DNA of 64,000 nt from Bacillus sp. cl95 (GCF_900115925.1 NZ_FOYF01000001.1:62001-126000); one strand, 5' to 3'. Numbered from the stretch's first letter, positions 17,351 to 25,664 are shown. Numbers and translations are program-made. The notes: generated by a model from the sequence alone, not told the origin.

Positions 17351-17713
17351 ATGAAGAAATACAACATACCCGTTGAAGCAGCCTTGGAAGTGATCGGCGG
17401 AAAATGGAAGGTCGTCATCTTATGTCACTTAATAAAAGGTAAGAAACGAACGAGTGAGTTAAAGAAACTCATGCCAGGCATCACGCAAAAAATGCTCACA
17501 CAACAGTTGCGTGAGCTTGAGGAAGATGAAGTCATTCTTCGGGAGGTCTATAATCAAGTTCCTCCTAAAGTCGAATATTCATTAACCGATTATGGTTGGT
17601 CCTTAAAGACGATATTGGACTCTTTATGCGCATGGGGTGAACAGCATATCGAAAAAAACTATCCTAATAAAGAAAATGTACTTGTTTTATCCGACATAAC
17701 TGAAAACGAATAA
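17351..17713 (+). CDS. ytcD: HxlR-family winged-helix regulator, YtcD-like
   Basis: A 120-residue DUF24/HxlR transcription factor. EVIGGKWKVVILCHLIKGKKRTSELKKL and ITQKMLTQQLRELEEDEVILREVY are the family signature for the helix-turn-helix and wing. It has a single cysteine in the N-terminal half (ILCHL), at a position used for redox sensing in some relatives such as YodB, so electrophile sensing is possible. AAAAGGAG lies about 9 nt upstream of the ATG. It is divergent from ytbD and probably controls both promoters through the four repeated operators. Confidence 0.9.
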   Translation: MKKYNIPVEAALEVIGGKWKVVILCHLIKGKKRTSELKKLMPGITQKMLTQQLRELEEDEVILREVYNQVPPKVEYSLTDYGWSLKTILDSLCAWGEQHIEKNYPNKENVLVLSDITENE

Positions 17714-17734
17714 AAATCTAAATGAAAAACAGAC

Positions 17735-17772
17735 AAAGAGCTTGCGGCACAAATCAATTCCGCAAGCTCTTT
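17735..17772 (+). terminator. Intrinsic terminator of ytcD
   Basis: AAAGAGCTTGCGG / CCGCAAGCTCTTT, a 13-bp stem. Confidence 0.85.
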
Positions 17773-17841
17773 ATCATTTCTTACCTTTCTTTAAGCTTCA
17801 ATCATCCCCGGCTTTCACTAACTAAACTAACTCTATTATTC

Positions 17842-18144
17842 TTAATGAAGGGTATTGTCTTTAACCCCCTTAAAAATTGATACTTCCCTGGAAATGGTAT
17901 CTTCCAAATGATCCGCACATTCCTCACTACATAATGCAAAAATCCCATCTGTTCCATGTTTTTTTGCTATGGAATTACTACCAGGCACAATCAGAGGAAC
18001 ACTCATATCACGAGTGAGTAGATCCACCTGGATTATCTTCCCTTTACTTTCTGATAAATCAATACCATCTATCAATTCAACAATTAGTGGAAATACTGGT
18101 TTTCCTTCTTTAATCTTTTTCAAACACCACGCACAAGTAAACAA
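17842..18144 (-). CDS. Small putative zinc-ribbon protein
   Basis: A 100-residue protein starting with TTG behind a weak AAAGG. A CAWC pair at residues 4-7 and a CSEEC pair near residue 73 could form a four-cysteine metal site. The middle (PLIVELIDGIDLSESKGKIIQVDL) looks beta-rich. No family was recognised and no partner gene is adjacent. Confidence 0.55.
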   Translation of the reverse strand: MFTCAWCLKKIKEGKPVFPLIVELIDGIDLSESKGKIIQVDLLTRDMSVPLIVPGSNSIAKKHGTDGIFALCSEECADHLEDTISREVSIFKGVKDNTLH

Positions 18145-18393
18145 TTAATTTCACAACCTTTACAATTTTTATATAAATTACTTTTACTAGTTTTCCTCTA
18201 TTTTAAGCCAATACAAAATTCCTTTCTATTTTCAACTGTCTAACAGTTTACCCTAGTATTTTTTTACAAAAAAGCGCATTAATCTCTTTGGAATAATGCA
18301 CAAGATTATAGTATAAAACTACTATTTCTCTTCCTTTAGAATTTCTTGAAAACCACGTTTTCCTTATCTTCTTATCCTCTCCACTTCGTTTAG

Positions 18394-19305
18394 TCACTTA
18401 AATGCAACCGGCTCCATTGTTTCCGATATTGGCTGACAATCATACTGATTCTTTAGCAAGTAATCGAGGAGCATTGGTAACCATGTTAACGTTTCTTTTC
18501 TTTCATGAAGCAAGATGACAATTGATTCTTTTGATCCCTTGAGTTTTTCTAGCTGTGCAATAACGGATGCCACATAACGTTGATCTTTGAAGTACCAATC
18601 CCTACTATCGATATTCCAGTCCCACATCTCAAAGCCTTCGTTGATGACTGCTTGACGATATTCTATAGTCATCCCCGGCTTACTCCCATATGGGGTGCGG
18701 ATAAGATTCGATTCTACTCCTGTTAAAACTTCTATGGTTTTTTGTGCCGTTTTCATTTCACCAATAACAGAAGATGTTGACGCATAAAATTTATGTTTGT
18801 CGTGTGTTACTCCGTGCATCCCGACACTATGGCCTTTATTGACCATTTCTTTAACAATATCGGGGTATTTCAGCATATTACCATCGAGCATAAAAAACGT
18901 TGCTTTTACATCGTACTTTTCTAAAAGGGATAAAAGTTCGCCGCTAAATCTGAAAGGTCCATCGTCAAAAGTTAGGTAAATAGTAGTTTTTGGAGGTGTT
19001 TGATTAGCTGGGATGGTGGGTTTCTCTTCTGTAACTGGTTGTTCTGCTGGTGGATTTTGTGGGGTATCTATTGTCTTATGACCCTCATCATGAGCCCATT
19101 GCGCTGCTTGTTTTTGCCGTTCTAATGTCATTCTCTCCTCGTGTTGAGCAATATGTGTTATCTGTTTCTGAATTACAATGCCGCGTCTTGTTTCTGCTTG
19201 TGCAAGGAAACTATTTAGCAAAAGCATGAAAGGTAATATTACCAGTATAGTAATCATGCACACCTTTTTAAGATTCTTCCAATCTTTAATACGTAACTTC
19301 CCCAT
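18394..19305 (-). CDS. Polysaccharide deacetylase (peptidoglycan/chitin deacetylase family)
   Basis: I start at the ATG at 19305, 7 nt after GAAGGA, giving 303 residues. A signal-anchor helix (about 16-37) is followed by a coiled, Gln/Glu-rich spacer and a Pro-rich linker (about 85-105). The C-terminal NodB domain contains all five motifs: TFDDGPF (catalytic Asp and metal Asp), HGVTHDKH (metal His pair), RTPYGS, DWNIDSRDW and VILLHE. The enzyme should remove acetyl groups from wall GlcNAc or MurNAc outside the cell. It is monocistronic. Confidence 0.9.
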   Translation of the reverse strand: MGKLRIKDWKNLKKVCMITILVILPFMLLLNSFLAQAETRRGIVIQKQITHIAQHEERMTLERQKQAAQWAHDEGHKTIDTPQNPPAEQPVTEEKPTIPANQTPPKTTIYLTFDDGPFRFSGELLSLLEKYDVKATFFMLDGNMLKYPDIVKEMVNKGHSVGMHGVTHDKHKFYASTSSVIGEMKTAQKTIEVLTGVESNLIRTPYGSKPGMTIEYRQAVINEGFEMWDWNIDSRDWYFKDQRYVASVIAQLEKLKGSKESIVILLHERKETLTWLPMLLDYLLKNQYDCQPISETMEPVAFK

Positions 19306-19458
19306 CCTGCATTCCTTCTTTGTTGTTAAAATCGTATTCAACCAATTAGACGATTTTACAACTTGTGCAGTTTCGCATCCCTAAGGGAATTGGTAAAAAT
19401 TTCATCTTTCATTAAACGACAAAAACCCTAATCAAATTGACCAGGGTTTTCTCTAAAC

Positions 19459-20313
19459 TTAGTTGCATGTTAATTGAACTGTAATACCCGCAGAATCTTT
19501 CACGATTGCTTTCCCGTTTTCTAGCATCACGTCATAATCCATTGATTGAAGTCTTTCAACCATAACGGCCATTTCCTCTTGGCTAGGAACAACAATTGTA
19601 AATAATTTCAACCCAAGACTGTTCTTCAAAGGTATTGGTGCATTGGTTCCATTCCATGTATTTAAGCCGAGATGGTGATGATAGCCGTTCGAACCTACAA
19701 ACAATGCCTGGTGTCTAAAAGGGACTGTGATATTAAATCCTAGTGCATCATGATAAAATTCTTTAGCTTTTTGCAGATCATTTACATTTAAATGAACATG
19801 CCCCATAACCGTATCAGCAGGGAATTCGTTCCACGATTCATTTCTTGCATCGGAAAGTAAACCTTCGATATCAATCGGATCACTGACAAATGGAAGCTCA
19901 TCCCCGTCCCATACCCACTCTTCCGGGGCACGGTCTCGATAAATTTCAATGCCATTTCCATCGGGATCAGCTAAATAAATGGCTTCACTAAATAGATGGT
20001 CCGATGCCCCTTGCAATGGATATCTTAATTGCAAAAGATGAAGTAATACTTTCGCTAAATCCTTACGTTCTGGAACCAGGAATGCCATATGAAATAGTCC
20101 AGTACTTCTCGGTAGACGTGGGACAGAATCTTCTTCCCTTTCAATGACAAGTAATGGCTTCACTTCATCTGCAGTGAATTCAACTCTAGCAGCATTTTCT
20201 GAAAGGACCTTTAAGCCAAGAGTTTCTTTATAAAAAGCTTTTGATTTTTCTAAATCAGAAACAAGTAAATGTACATGACCAATATGTGTTGCGGGAAATT
20301 GATGAAAATTCAT
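19459..20313 (-). CDS. catE: Catechol-2,3-dioxygenase, CatE
   Basis: A 284-residue protein of two VOC domains (about 8-130 and 165-284). Metal-ligand candidates are His in HIGHVHLLVSD and GHVHLNVND, and Glu in GNGIEIYRD. CatE opens catechol rings and protects Bacillus from quinone-forming phenols. The gene begins 21 nt after the stop of the DoxX-type gene, behind CAGGAGGAAG. The catD-catE order matches B. subtilis, which supports the name. Control is predicted through the MhqR-like palindrome upstream of catD. Confidence 0.9.
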   Translation of the reverse strand: MNFHQFPATHIGHVHLLVSDLEKSKAFYKETLGLKVLSENAARVEFTADEVKPLLVIEREEDSVPRLPRSTGLFHMAFLVPERKDLAKVLLHLLQLRYPLQGASDHLFSEAIYLADPDGNGIEIYRDRAPEEWVWDGDELPFVSDPIDIEGLLSDARNESWNEFPADTVMGHVHLNVNDLQKAKEFYHDALGFNITVPFRHQALFVGSNGYHHHLGLNTWNGTNAPIPLKNSLGLKLFTIVVPSQEEMAVMVERLQSMDYDVMLENGKAIVKDSAGITVQLTCN

Positions 20314-20334
20314 GCTACGTCTTCCTCCTGGTAT

Positions 20335-20733
20335 CTAGAATAAGATGGCATCTAATGCGTATTTTCCTGCTCCTGTTAAGGCGACTCCTATTGTAATTGC
20401 CACTAATGCAAGATTATATTCGTAACCATTTTGCGTTGACCAGTAACCATTAGCTGCATGCACTTTTACAATTGCAACCAGCATTGTTAATGCTAACACT
20501 ACTCCTGCAATTGGTGTAAACAATCCTGCTGCAAACAATAATCCTCCTGCCAATTCCGCAAAACCTGCTAAGAAAGCCATTGTCACTCCTGGCTTCATTC
20601 CGATTGATTCAAACCAGCCGCCTGTTCCTTTTAAACCGTAACCGCCTAACCAACCGAACAACTTTTGTACCCCATGTGCTGCAAATGATAATCCAATCAC
20701 TAAACGAATAATTAATAGTCCTAAACTTAACAT
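20335..20733 (-). CDS. catD: DoxX-family membrane protein, CatD
   Basis: A 132-residue four-helix membrane protein with the DoxX opening LIIRLVIGLSFAAHGVQKLFGWLGGYG. AAGGAGG lies 8 nt upstream of the ATG. In B. subtilis CatD is cotranscribed with CatE and is induced by catechol and quinones. DoxX proteins are thought to be membrane redox partners, but the reaction is not settled. It is the first gene of the operon, directly behind the palindromic operator at 20767-20784. Confidence 0.88.
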   Translation of the reverse strand: MLSLGLLIIRLVIGLSFAAHGVQKLFGWLGGYGLKGTGGWFESIGMKPGVTMAFLAGFAELAGGLLFAAGLFTPIAGVVLALTMLVAIVKVHAANGYWSTQNGYEYNLALVAITIGVALTGAGKYALDAILF

Positions 20734-20766
20734 ACTTTTTTCCTCCTTAAAATGATAAAATAAATT

Positions 20767-20784
20767 TATCTCGAATTCGAGATA
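20767..20784. promoter_or_regulatory. MhqR-like operator of catDE
   Basis: TATCTCGAATTCGAGATA is a perfect 18-bp palindrome and matches the operator I recall for the MarR-type repressor MhqR in B. subtilis (upstream of azoR2, mhqNOP and mhqED). It abuts the -10 box TATAAT (minus strand, 20789-20784), so binding would block RNA polymerase. Confidence 0.75.
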
Positions 20785-21164
20785 TTATACAAAAAAATAT
20801 ATGCTCGTATCGGAGCAATAAGTGAACCCTTTAAAGCTTTTTTAACAAAAGAAAATTTGCCGGCCAAATCCTTTTGTTAAAATCACCTCTAAGTTACTTT
20901 ATGTAAGTAACTATATAATGTATACCAAAAAGAGTCAATAACTTTCTAAAATATTTTATAAAAAGGCTCTGTTAATCTTGTTTCCGTTCCAGTTGCTTGC
21001 TTTCCTGGACATTGATGATTTTTCCTTGAAAGAATCCACGCACGAAGAAAAGGAGGTAGCACAAGGAATTCTTGCCTGAATTTACATCACACGATATTAT
21101 GCGCTAGCATAATGGAGGATTTTCAGGGAGTCAAACGCATTCCAATCCAATCCACAAAGTGCAG

Positions 21165-21560
21165 TAAATCAACCATTTACTTTAATTTAACCTTTATTTT
21201 TCAGGAATTCTGGCAGAAGGCACGAAAATACTATTAGCTTCAAAATTTGTATGCTTAAATATGGAGATTTTTGCGTAATTATCTCATTTAAAGTGGATAT
21301 AAGAGTATTTCGTAATACCCTTATTGGGTTTACGAACTTTTTTATACTCCTGTTTTTTGGTCGTTATCACCATTTCCAAAAATGTTTTGGCCTGTTTTTT
21401 ATCGTAATAAACGTTATCAAAAATTGATTCGCTAAGTTCATATAAGGCTTTTTTAAAAATCCGAAATCAGAGAAATCTCCGCTGATTTCCCTAAAAAATA
21501 GACTCTGTTAATCTTGTCTGTGATTTCCGCTTTAGCGCTTGCTTTCCGAGGTGTCAAGCG
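21165..21560 (+). repeat. Long dispersed repeat, copy 1
   Basis: This stretch matches 50835-51215 in the same orientation. Shared landmarks in order are ATCAACCATTTACTTTAATTTA, GCAGAAGGCACGAAAA, AAATATGGAGA, AGTGGATATAA, ATACCCTTATTGGGTTT, a CGTTATCACCATTT-like block, ATTCGCTAAGTTCA, GAGAAATCTC and AAAAAATAGACTCT followed by GATTTCCGCT. Similarity is patchy but collinear over nearly 400 bp. It is bracketed by fragments of the GGCTCTGTTAA repeat family. Confidence 0.72.
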
Positions 21561-21623
21561 CTCTCCGCTTCAATCCACAAAATGCAGAAAAGCAACAATG
21601 TACTTTGACATAGAACTATAAAA

Positions 21624-21666
21624 AAAGGCTGTCTTAATGTCAGAAAAACATTTAAGCGCAGCCTTT
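21624..21666 (-). terminator. Probable terminator of the MFS gene
   Basis: On the minus strand AAAGGCTGCGCTTAAATG pairs with CATTAAGACAGCCTTT (one internal mismatch region) and is followed by Ts. It lies about 170 bp beyond the MFS stop. Confidence 0.6.
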
Positions 21667-21838
21667 CACTATTCCTAAAATATATTCTTTATGATCCTTA
21701 TAATCAATCGAGGAATAAACAACAGTATACTCCACAAAATTTCAAACAAAATGGATCCGACTATTTCATCCAAAAGATCACGAAAGATACTAGGTTGTGA
21801 TTTTCTTTTCTTTTTTAACAATACTCTTCCCTCTCATT

Positions 21839-23080
21839 TTAGCTACTGCTTTTTTGATAAGTCACATCAAGCACTTTCCCCATACTTGCATACCTCTTTG
21901 AAATCCATAAAAAGAAAAGCACGGGCACCATGAATAATGCAGTAGTGAGAAGGCCTGCCGAAATGGAGAGACTTAGTGCAATCCACCCTACAAGTGGCCC
22001 TCCGGCAATTTGACCGAAAGCATCAAGTTGGCCAAACAAGGAAAGCATTGTTGCCCTTCCCTTGGATTCCAATTTCTGATTGATCCAAATGCTAAATAGT
22101 GGACTATTCAATCCCCTGAAGGTATAGCTTACCCAATAAGAAGCTAAGGCAAGCCAAAGTTCGCCGCTAAACGCAAAAATCAAGGTACTAATAAACAATC
22201 CCGCATTAATCAAGAATAGGAACAAAACAAAGCGTTGTTCACCTGTCGCTTCCATTTTTCCTTTTATCCACTGTACCAAGCCGATATTTAATAATAATGC
22301 AATCGCATTAATGACACCAAACCAAATAATAGCAGAATTTTCGGGAACATGTATATCCTTTAAGAAGTGAATTTCCCATAAGCGATCAAACCCTTCACTG
22401 GCAAGTCCCCACATTGTTGTTATTCCCGCCATACACATTAAAAGAGTGTTTCCACAAATGGTCTTAAAGCCGTTTTGCAAAACAGCCGCCAATTGACCAA
22501 AATGTGAGGATTCTGTTCTTTCCATTTTTACAAAATGTTTTTCAGGCATACTGAACATGAGCCAAAAAGCTAACCCAAGAAAGGCAGCTCCTGCTGCGAT
22601 AATGGCAAACTGAACCGACTCCATGTAAGATACACACACTCCCACAACAATGCCTGCAAATCTGCCCCAAGAACCGACTTGCGAACTTCGGAAAAACAAC
22701 TTATCCAACTCTTTACCTTGTACTTCATCCGCAATCCATGCTTCCTCGGCACCACTTAGGAATGTGTACCCAAGACCCCATAAGGCATATGCTACAGCAA
22801 TCGAGTAAAATTCAGGGATTGACCCTTCAAGGATATGCGCACAACCAAGAATCACAGTTCCGATAATGACTGACCATTTTCTACTAAGGTGATCCGCAAT
22901 TACTCCCGTTGGAACCTCGAAGATCAACACTGAAACTTCCATGACTGTCCCTAACAATACGAGTTGTAGTGGGTTTAGACCAGCTTCAGTTATAAAATAA
23001 ATCGCATGTACAGTAAAAATGATTTGAAATAGAAACGCTCTCGTACCGGTTAATCTAAAATAAACTTTTTTTGCATCCAA
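21839..23080 (-). CDS. MFS efflux transporter with attenuator leader
   Basis: A 413-residue, 12-helix MFS protein. The loop 2-3 motif is seen as GVIADHLSRKWSVIIG, and the N-terminal half carries GAEEAWIADEVQGKELDKLFFR, an arrangement common in Gram-positive MFS drug exporters. The start is a TTG 8 nt after GGAGG. That ribosome site is part of TGAGACGGAGG, which is complementary to an upstream segment of the leader. A short leader ORF with its own strong ribosome site precedes the hairpins. This architecture points to translation-dependent control, as in ribosome-targeting-drug resistance genes. The substrate is unknown. Confidence 0.88.
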   Translation of the reverse strand: MDAKKVYFRLTGTRAFLFQIIFTVHAIYFITEAGLNPLQLVLLGTVMEVSVLIFEVPTGVIADHLSRKWSVIIGTVILGCAHILEGSIPEFYSIAVAYALWGLGYTFLSGAEEAWIADEVQGKELDKLFFRSSQVGSWGRFAGIVVGVCVSYMESVQFAIIAAGAAFLGLAFWLMFSMPEKHFVKMERTESSHFGQLAAVLQNGFKTICGNTLLMCMAGITTMWGLASEGFDRLWEIHFLKDIHVPENSAIIWFGVINAIALLLNIGLVQWIKGKMEATGEQRFVLFLFLINAGLFISTLIFAFSGELWLALASYWVSYTFRGLNSPLFSIWINQKLESKGRATMLSLFGQLDAFGQIAGGPLVGWIALSLSISAGLLTTALFMVPVLFFLWISKRYASMGKVLDVTYQKSSS

Positions 23081-23088
23081 GTAATTTT

Positions 23089-23168
23089 CCTCCGTCTCAT
23101 CATAACTCTGTTCTCAGGATTACTGAGTCTGAGACGGAAACTTTTAGTTAAGCTCTCCGTCTCAGACT
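23089..23168 (-). promoter_or_regulatory. Translational attenuator with mutually exclusive hairpins
   Basis: In transcript order, segment S1 is AGTCTGAGACGGA (23168-23156), S2 is TCCGTCTCAGACT (23138-23126) and S3 is TGAGACGGAGG (23099-23089). S1:S2 is a perfect 13-bp stem. S2 can instead pair 9 bp with S3, which contains most of the MFS ribosome site. No U-run follows either stem, so it is not an intrinsic terminator. The leader stop codon overlaps the first bases of S1. Confidence 0.8.
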
Positions 23169-23193
23169 ATAAAGCAGATACCTCTATTTGCAT
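23167..23193 (-). CDS. Leader peptide MQIEVSAL of the MFS attenuator
   Basis: Eight codons (Met-Gln-Ile-Glu-Val-Ser-Ala-Leu) run from ATG at 23193 to TAG. AAAGGAGG (23209-23202) lies exactly 8 nt upstream, one of the strongest ribosome sites in the window. The stop codon shares two bases with S1 of the attenuator stem, so a terminating ribosome would cover S1. The ORF is too short for standard gene finders. Its role as a sensor of ribosome stalling is inferred from architecture. Confidence 0.75.
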   Translation of the reverse strand: MQIEVSAL

Positions 23194-23223
23194 GTTATTG
23201 TCCTCCTTTTGTCAGATAATTGT

Positions 23224-23253
23224 ATTATAATAGCTCGAGGAAAATTTTGTCAC
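23224..23253 (-). promoter_or_regulatory. Promoter of the leader-MFS transcript
   Basis: GTGACA (23253-23248), 18-nt spacer, TATAAT (23229-23224). The predicted start is about 8 nt before the leader-peptide ribosome site. Confidence 0.7.
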
Positions 23254-23322
23254 GACCATTGTGTTTCATTTTCAGGGATTCGGATAAATAAATGAAAAGA
23301 ATTTATTCTTGGAGTGATCTCA

Positions 23323-23619
23323 ATGGAACAATATAAATGTAAGGAACTTAATAAATCAGGCATCGTAATCCTTCCTAAAAAATGGCGTGATCGTTTCGCC
23401 CTAAAACCTGGGAACCTCGTCGATTTGGAATACGATAATTCAGCAATCGTTATCAAAAAGCACATGCATGAGACCAAGAATAATTCCAGAGTAATAAATG
23501 AAGAAGGTTCTGTTCTTCTTCCGATGGAATTACGGAATTTGATGGGCCTTACTCCCCAAGATGAGTTCTGTTTGTATATTGATGAAGACAATGAACGATT
23601 TATTGTAAAAGCAAATTGA
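23323..23619 (+). CDS. Tandem AbrB/SpoVT-like swapped-hairpin protein
   Basis: I start at ATG 23323, 8 nt after GGAG, giving 98 residues. Two similar halves are visible: KSGIVILPKKWRDRFALKPGNLVDLEY and NEEGSVLLPMELRNLMGLTPQDEFCLYI. Each has the beta-rich pattern G-x-(V/I)-x-(L/I)-P-x-x-x-R seen in AbrB/MazE/SpoVT DNA-binding domains. A single chain carrying two such repeats could bind DNA alone or as a dimer. It is divergent from the MFS gene. No toxin gene is adjacent, so an antitoxin role is unlikely. Confidence 0.7.
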   Translation: MEQYKCKELNKSGIVILPKKWRDRFALKPGNLVDLEYDNSAIVIKKHMHETKNNSRVINEEGSVLLPMELRNLMGLTPQDEFCLYIDEDNERFIVKAN

Positions 23620-23621
23620 GT

Positions 23622-23654
23622 GAACTCTTCTCCCCTTGGGTAGAAGAGTTTTTG
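23622..23654 (+). terminator. Terminator of the AbrB-like gene
   Basis: ACTCTTCT / AGAAGAGT stem followed by TTTTTG. Confidence 0.8.
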
Positions 23655-23858
23655 TCTTAAGCTCTTAGGATGATTAAGTAGTTTCCGGCCACTTAGCACG
23701 GTTAAACCTTAATATCTCGCGGTCTTCTCCCTCTTTTCAAAAAAAGTTTCCCAACTCAAAACAGAGTAATTCTGATTGCTTATTTCTGAATATTTCAAAT
23801 AGAATCAAGTTGCAGCCATACATACGCTGTACAATTTTGATTCGAGAGGAGTTAGACA

Positions 23859-25118
23859 ATGAAGAAAAGAAAAGTAATTGGTACAGGGATTTTATCTTTT
23901 GCAATGGGGATTTCATTGTTTACAACAGGTGCATTCGGTCAGGTGGCAGATTCAAATGAAATGTATCGAGTACAAATCAAAGGACCTGCAGTAGAAAAGG
24001 CACTCGCAAAGAAGAACTTTGGCTCTCGTTGGGATTTTGGCAGTGAAGGATTCACAACTGAAGTTAATGCAAAGCAATACGCTTCTTTATTGAAAAATAA
24101 GAATTTAACCGTTGAAAAAGTGCAGGAAGTTCAATTGGAAACAAGAACAAACGGAAAGATCGGAGCCACAGCAATCACATCTTTACCAAGCGATCGCACA
24201 CCATGGGGAATTCAAGCCATTTATAATGACAGCACTGTTACAAGCACTTCCGGTGGTGCTGGTATCAATGTCGCTGTACTTGATACAGGTGTTTTTACAA
24301 ATCATATCGACCTTCAAGGTCAAGCTGAACAATGTAAAGACTTTACACAAACTTCGTCTTCAATGGTAAACGGCTCATGTACGGACCGTAACGGTCATGG
24401 TACGCACGTAGCCGGAACTGTACTTGCTCAAGGTGGAACTGATGGTCTTGGCGTCTATGGTGTGGCTCCTGATGCAGATCTTTGGGCATATAAAGTATTA
24501 ACAGACAGCGGTTCAGGCTATTCGGATGACATTTCTGCTGCTATCCGTCATGCTGCTGATCAGGCAGTTTCAACAGGAACAAAAACGATTATCTCCATGT
24601 CTCTTGGTTCAAGTTCAAAAGATACATTGATTGCTAGTGCAGTAGATTATGCATATGGTAAAGGTGTGCTTGTCGTTGCCGCAGCTGGTAACAGTGGTTC
24701 AGGTAACAATACAATCGGGTATCCTGGTGCGCTTGTCAACGCTGTGGCCGTAGCGGCATTGGAAAATGTCCAATCGAATGGTACTTACCGGGTTGCTGAC
24801 TACTCTTCTCGCGGCAACTCAGCCACAGATGCAGACTATGTCATTCAAGAGCGCGACATCGAAGTTTCCGCTCCTGGCTCTGCAATCGAATCTACTTGGT
24901 ATGATGGAAACTACAATACGATTAGTGGAACTTCAATGGCAACACCACACGTTTCCGGCCTAGCTGCAAAAATTTGGTCTGCGAACCCATCTTGGTCACA
25001 TACACAACTTCGTGCTGAGTTACAAAGAAGAGCCAAGCTATATGATATCAAAGGTGGAATAGGAGCAACTACAGGTGATGACTATGCTTCAGGTTACGGT
25101 TTTCCACGCGTAAAATAA
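23859..25118 (+). CDS. Secreted subtilisin-like serine protease (S8)
   Basis: A 419-residue pre-pro-protease. The signal peptide is MKKRKVIGTGILSFAMGISL followed by FTTGAFG. A propeptide follows to about residue 105, then the S8 domain. The catalytic triad is visible as Asp in VAVLDTGV, His in GHGTHVAGT and Ser in SGTSMATPHVSG, with the oxyanion Asn in AAAGNSGSG. Two cysteines (EQCKDF, GSCTDRN) flank the region before the His motif and may form a disulfide, a feature of some cold-adapted subtilisins. AGAGGAG precedes the ATG. It should degrade extracellular protein. Confidence 0.95.
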   Translation: MKKRKVIGTGILSFAMGISLFTTGAFGQVADSNEMYRVQIKGPAVEKALAKKNFGSRWDFGSEGFTTEVNAKQYASLLKNKNLTVEKVQEVQLETRTNGKIGATAITSLPSDRTPWGIQAIYNDSTVTSTSGGAGINVAVLDTGVFTNHIDLQGQAEQCKDFTQTSSSMVNGSCTDRNGHGTHVAGTVLAQGGTDGLGVYGVAPDADLWAYKVLTDSGSGYSDDISAAIRHAADQAVSTGTKTIISMSLGSSSKDTLIASAVDYAYGKGVLVVAAAGNSGSGNNTIGYPGALVNAVAVAALENVQSNGTYRVADYSSRGNSATDADYVIQERDIEVSAPGSAIESTWYDGNYNTISGTSMATPHVSGLAAKIWSANPSWSHTQLRAELQRRAKLYDIKGGIGATTGDDYASGYGFPRVK

Positions 25119-25171
25119 GTGTTTTACACCCGCCCATGTCCCCCCCTATAGATATAGGCGCGTGATAATAT

Positions 25172-25206
25172 AAAAGGCTTCGGTGATTTTTCACCGAAGC
25201 CTTTTT
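25172..25206 (+). terminator. Terminator of the protease gene
   Basis: AAAAGGCTTCGGTGA-TTTT-TCACCGAAGCCTTTT, a 15-bp perfect stem with a T-run; it can also act for the convergent gene. Confidence 0.93.
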
Positions 25207-25229
25207 GTATTTACCGAGCCGCATTATTT

Positions 25230-25664
25230 TTAGTTCTTGATCTCAATTTCTATCCATCTTGTTACATGATTAATAATCTTTCTTTCCATGTAGGTTGTCT
25301 TATATTGATAGAATTCACATAGTCTAAGCAGTTCAAAGCCTTCGAGCTGGTTTATCTTCTTTACCAATTCGCTTTTATCATCGTCAGACATCAATTCACC
25401 AGTGTTTATAGATGGCAATTTTATCGTGATCATGCCCTTTTCAAGCATTTCCTTAGAAAGACCTTTTCTCGCCAATCTGTTCAAGACACGGTTGATTTTC
25501 CAAAGCGGGACACCACCTACCGTTTGGTATGTGTGTAAGGTTTCTTTTAAACTATCTTGTTTTTCATTTTTATATTCCAGCCAGAACTCTTTAACATCAA
25601 CATCTTGAAGTCGTTCTCCTAGCTTCTTTACGACCTTCAAATCTTGTATTTTATCTATAATCAT
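25230..25664 (-). CDS. Unknown soluble protein
   Basis: The start at 25664 is 9 nt after GGAGGTG, giving 144 residues. The protein is helical, charged and without signal peptide or membrane segment. Motifs such as GGVPLWKINRVLNRLARKGLSKEMLEKGM suggest a helix-turn-helix-like middle. I do not recognise the family. It lies directly downstream of a small helix-turn-helix gene and an unknown gene in the same direction, and the three may form an operon. Confidence 0.6.
   Translation of the reverse strand: MIIDKIQDLKVVKKLGERLQDVDVKEFWLEYKNEKQDSLKETLHTYQTVGGVPLWKINRVLNRLARKGLSKEMLEKGMITIKLPSINTGELMSDDDKSELVKKINQLEGFELLRLCEFYQYKTTYMERKIINHVTRWIEIEIKN

Larger units (their letters stand above)
20734..21838. 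other. 1.1-kb gene-free region with decayed repeats
   Basis: Apart from the catDE promoter and the terminator near 21624-21666, the region consists of repeat remnants. These are a GGCTCTGTTAATCTTG module at about 20958, the long repeat at about 21165-21495, and a second GGCTCTGTTAA-type module at about 21494-21610. No open frame with a ribosome site was found. Confidence 0.6.

Noticed and set aside
23126-23168. Intrinsic transcription terminator in the MFS leader
   Set aside because: The 13-bp stem is not followed by a U-run on either strand; the complementary ribosome-site segment fits translational control better.
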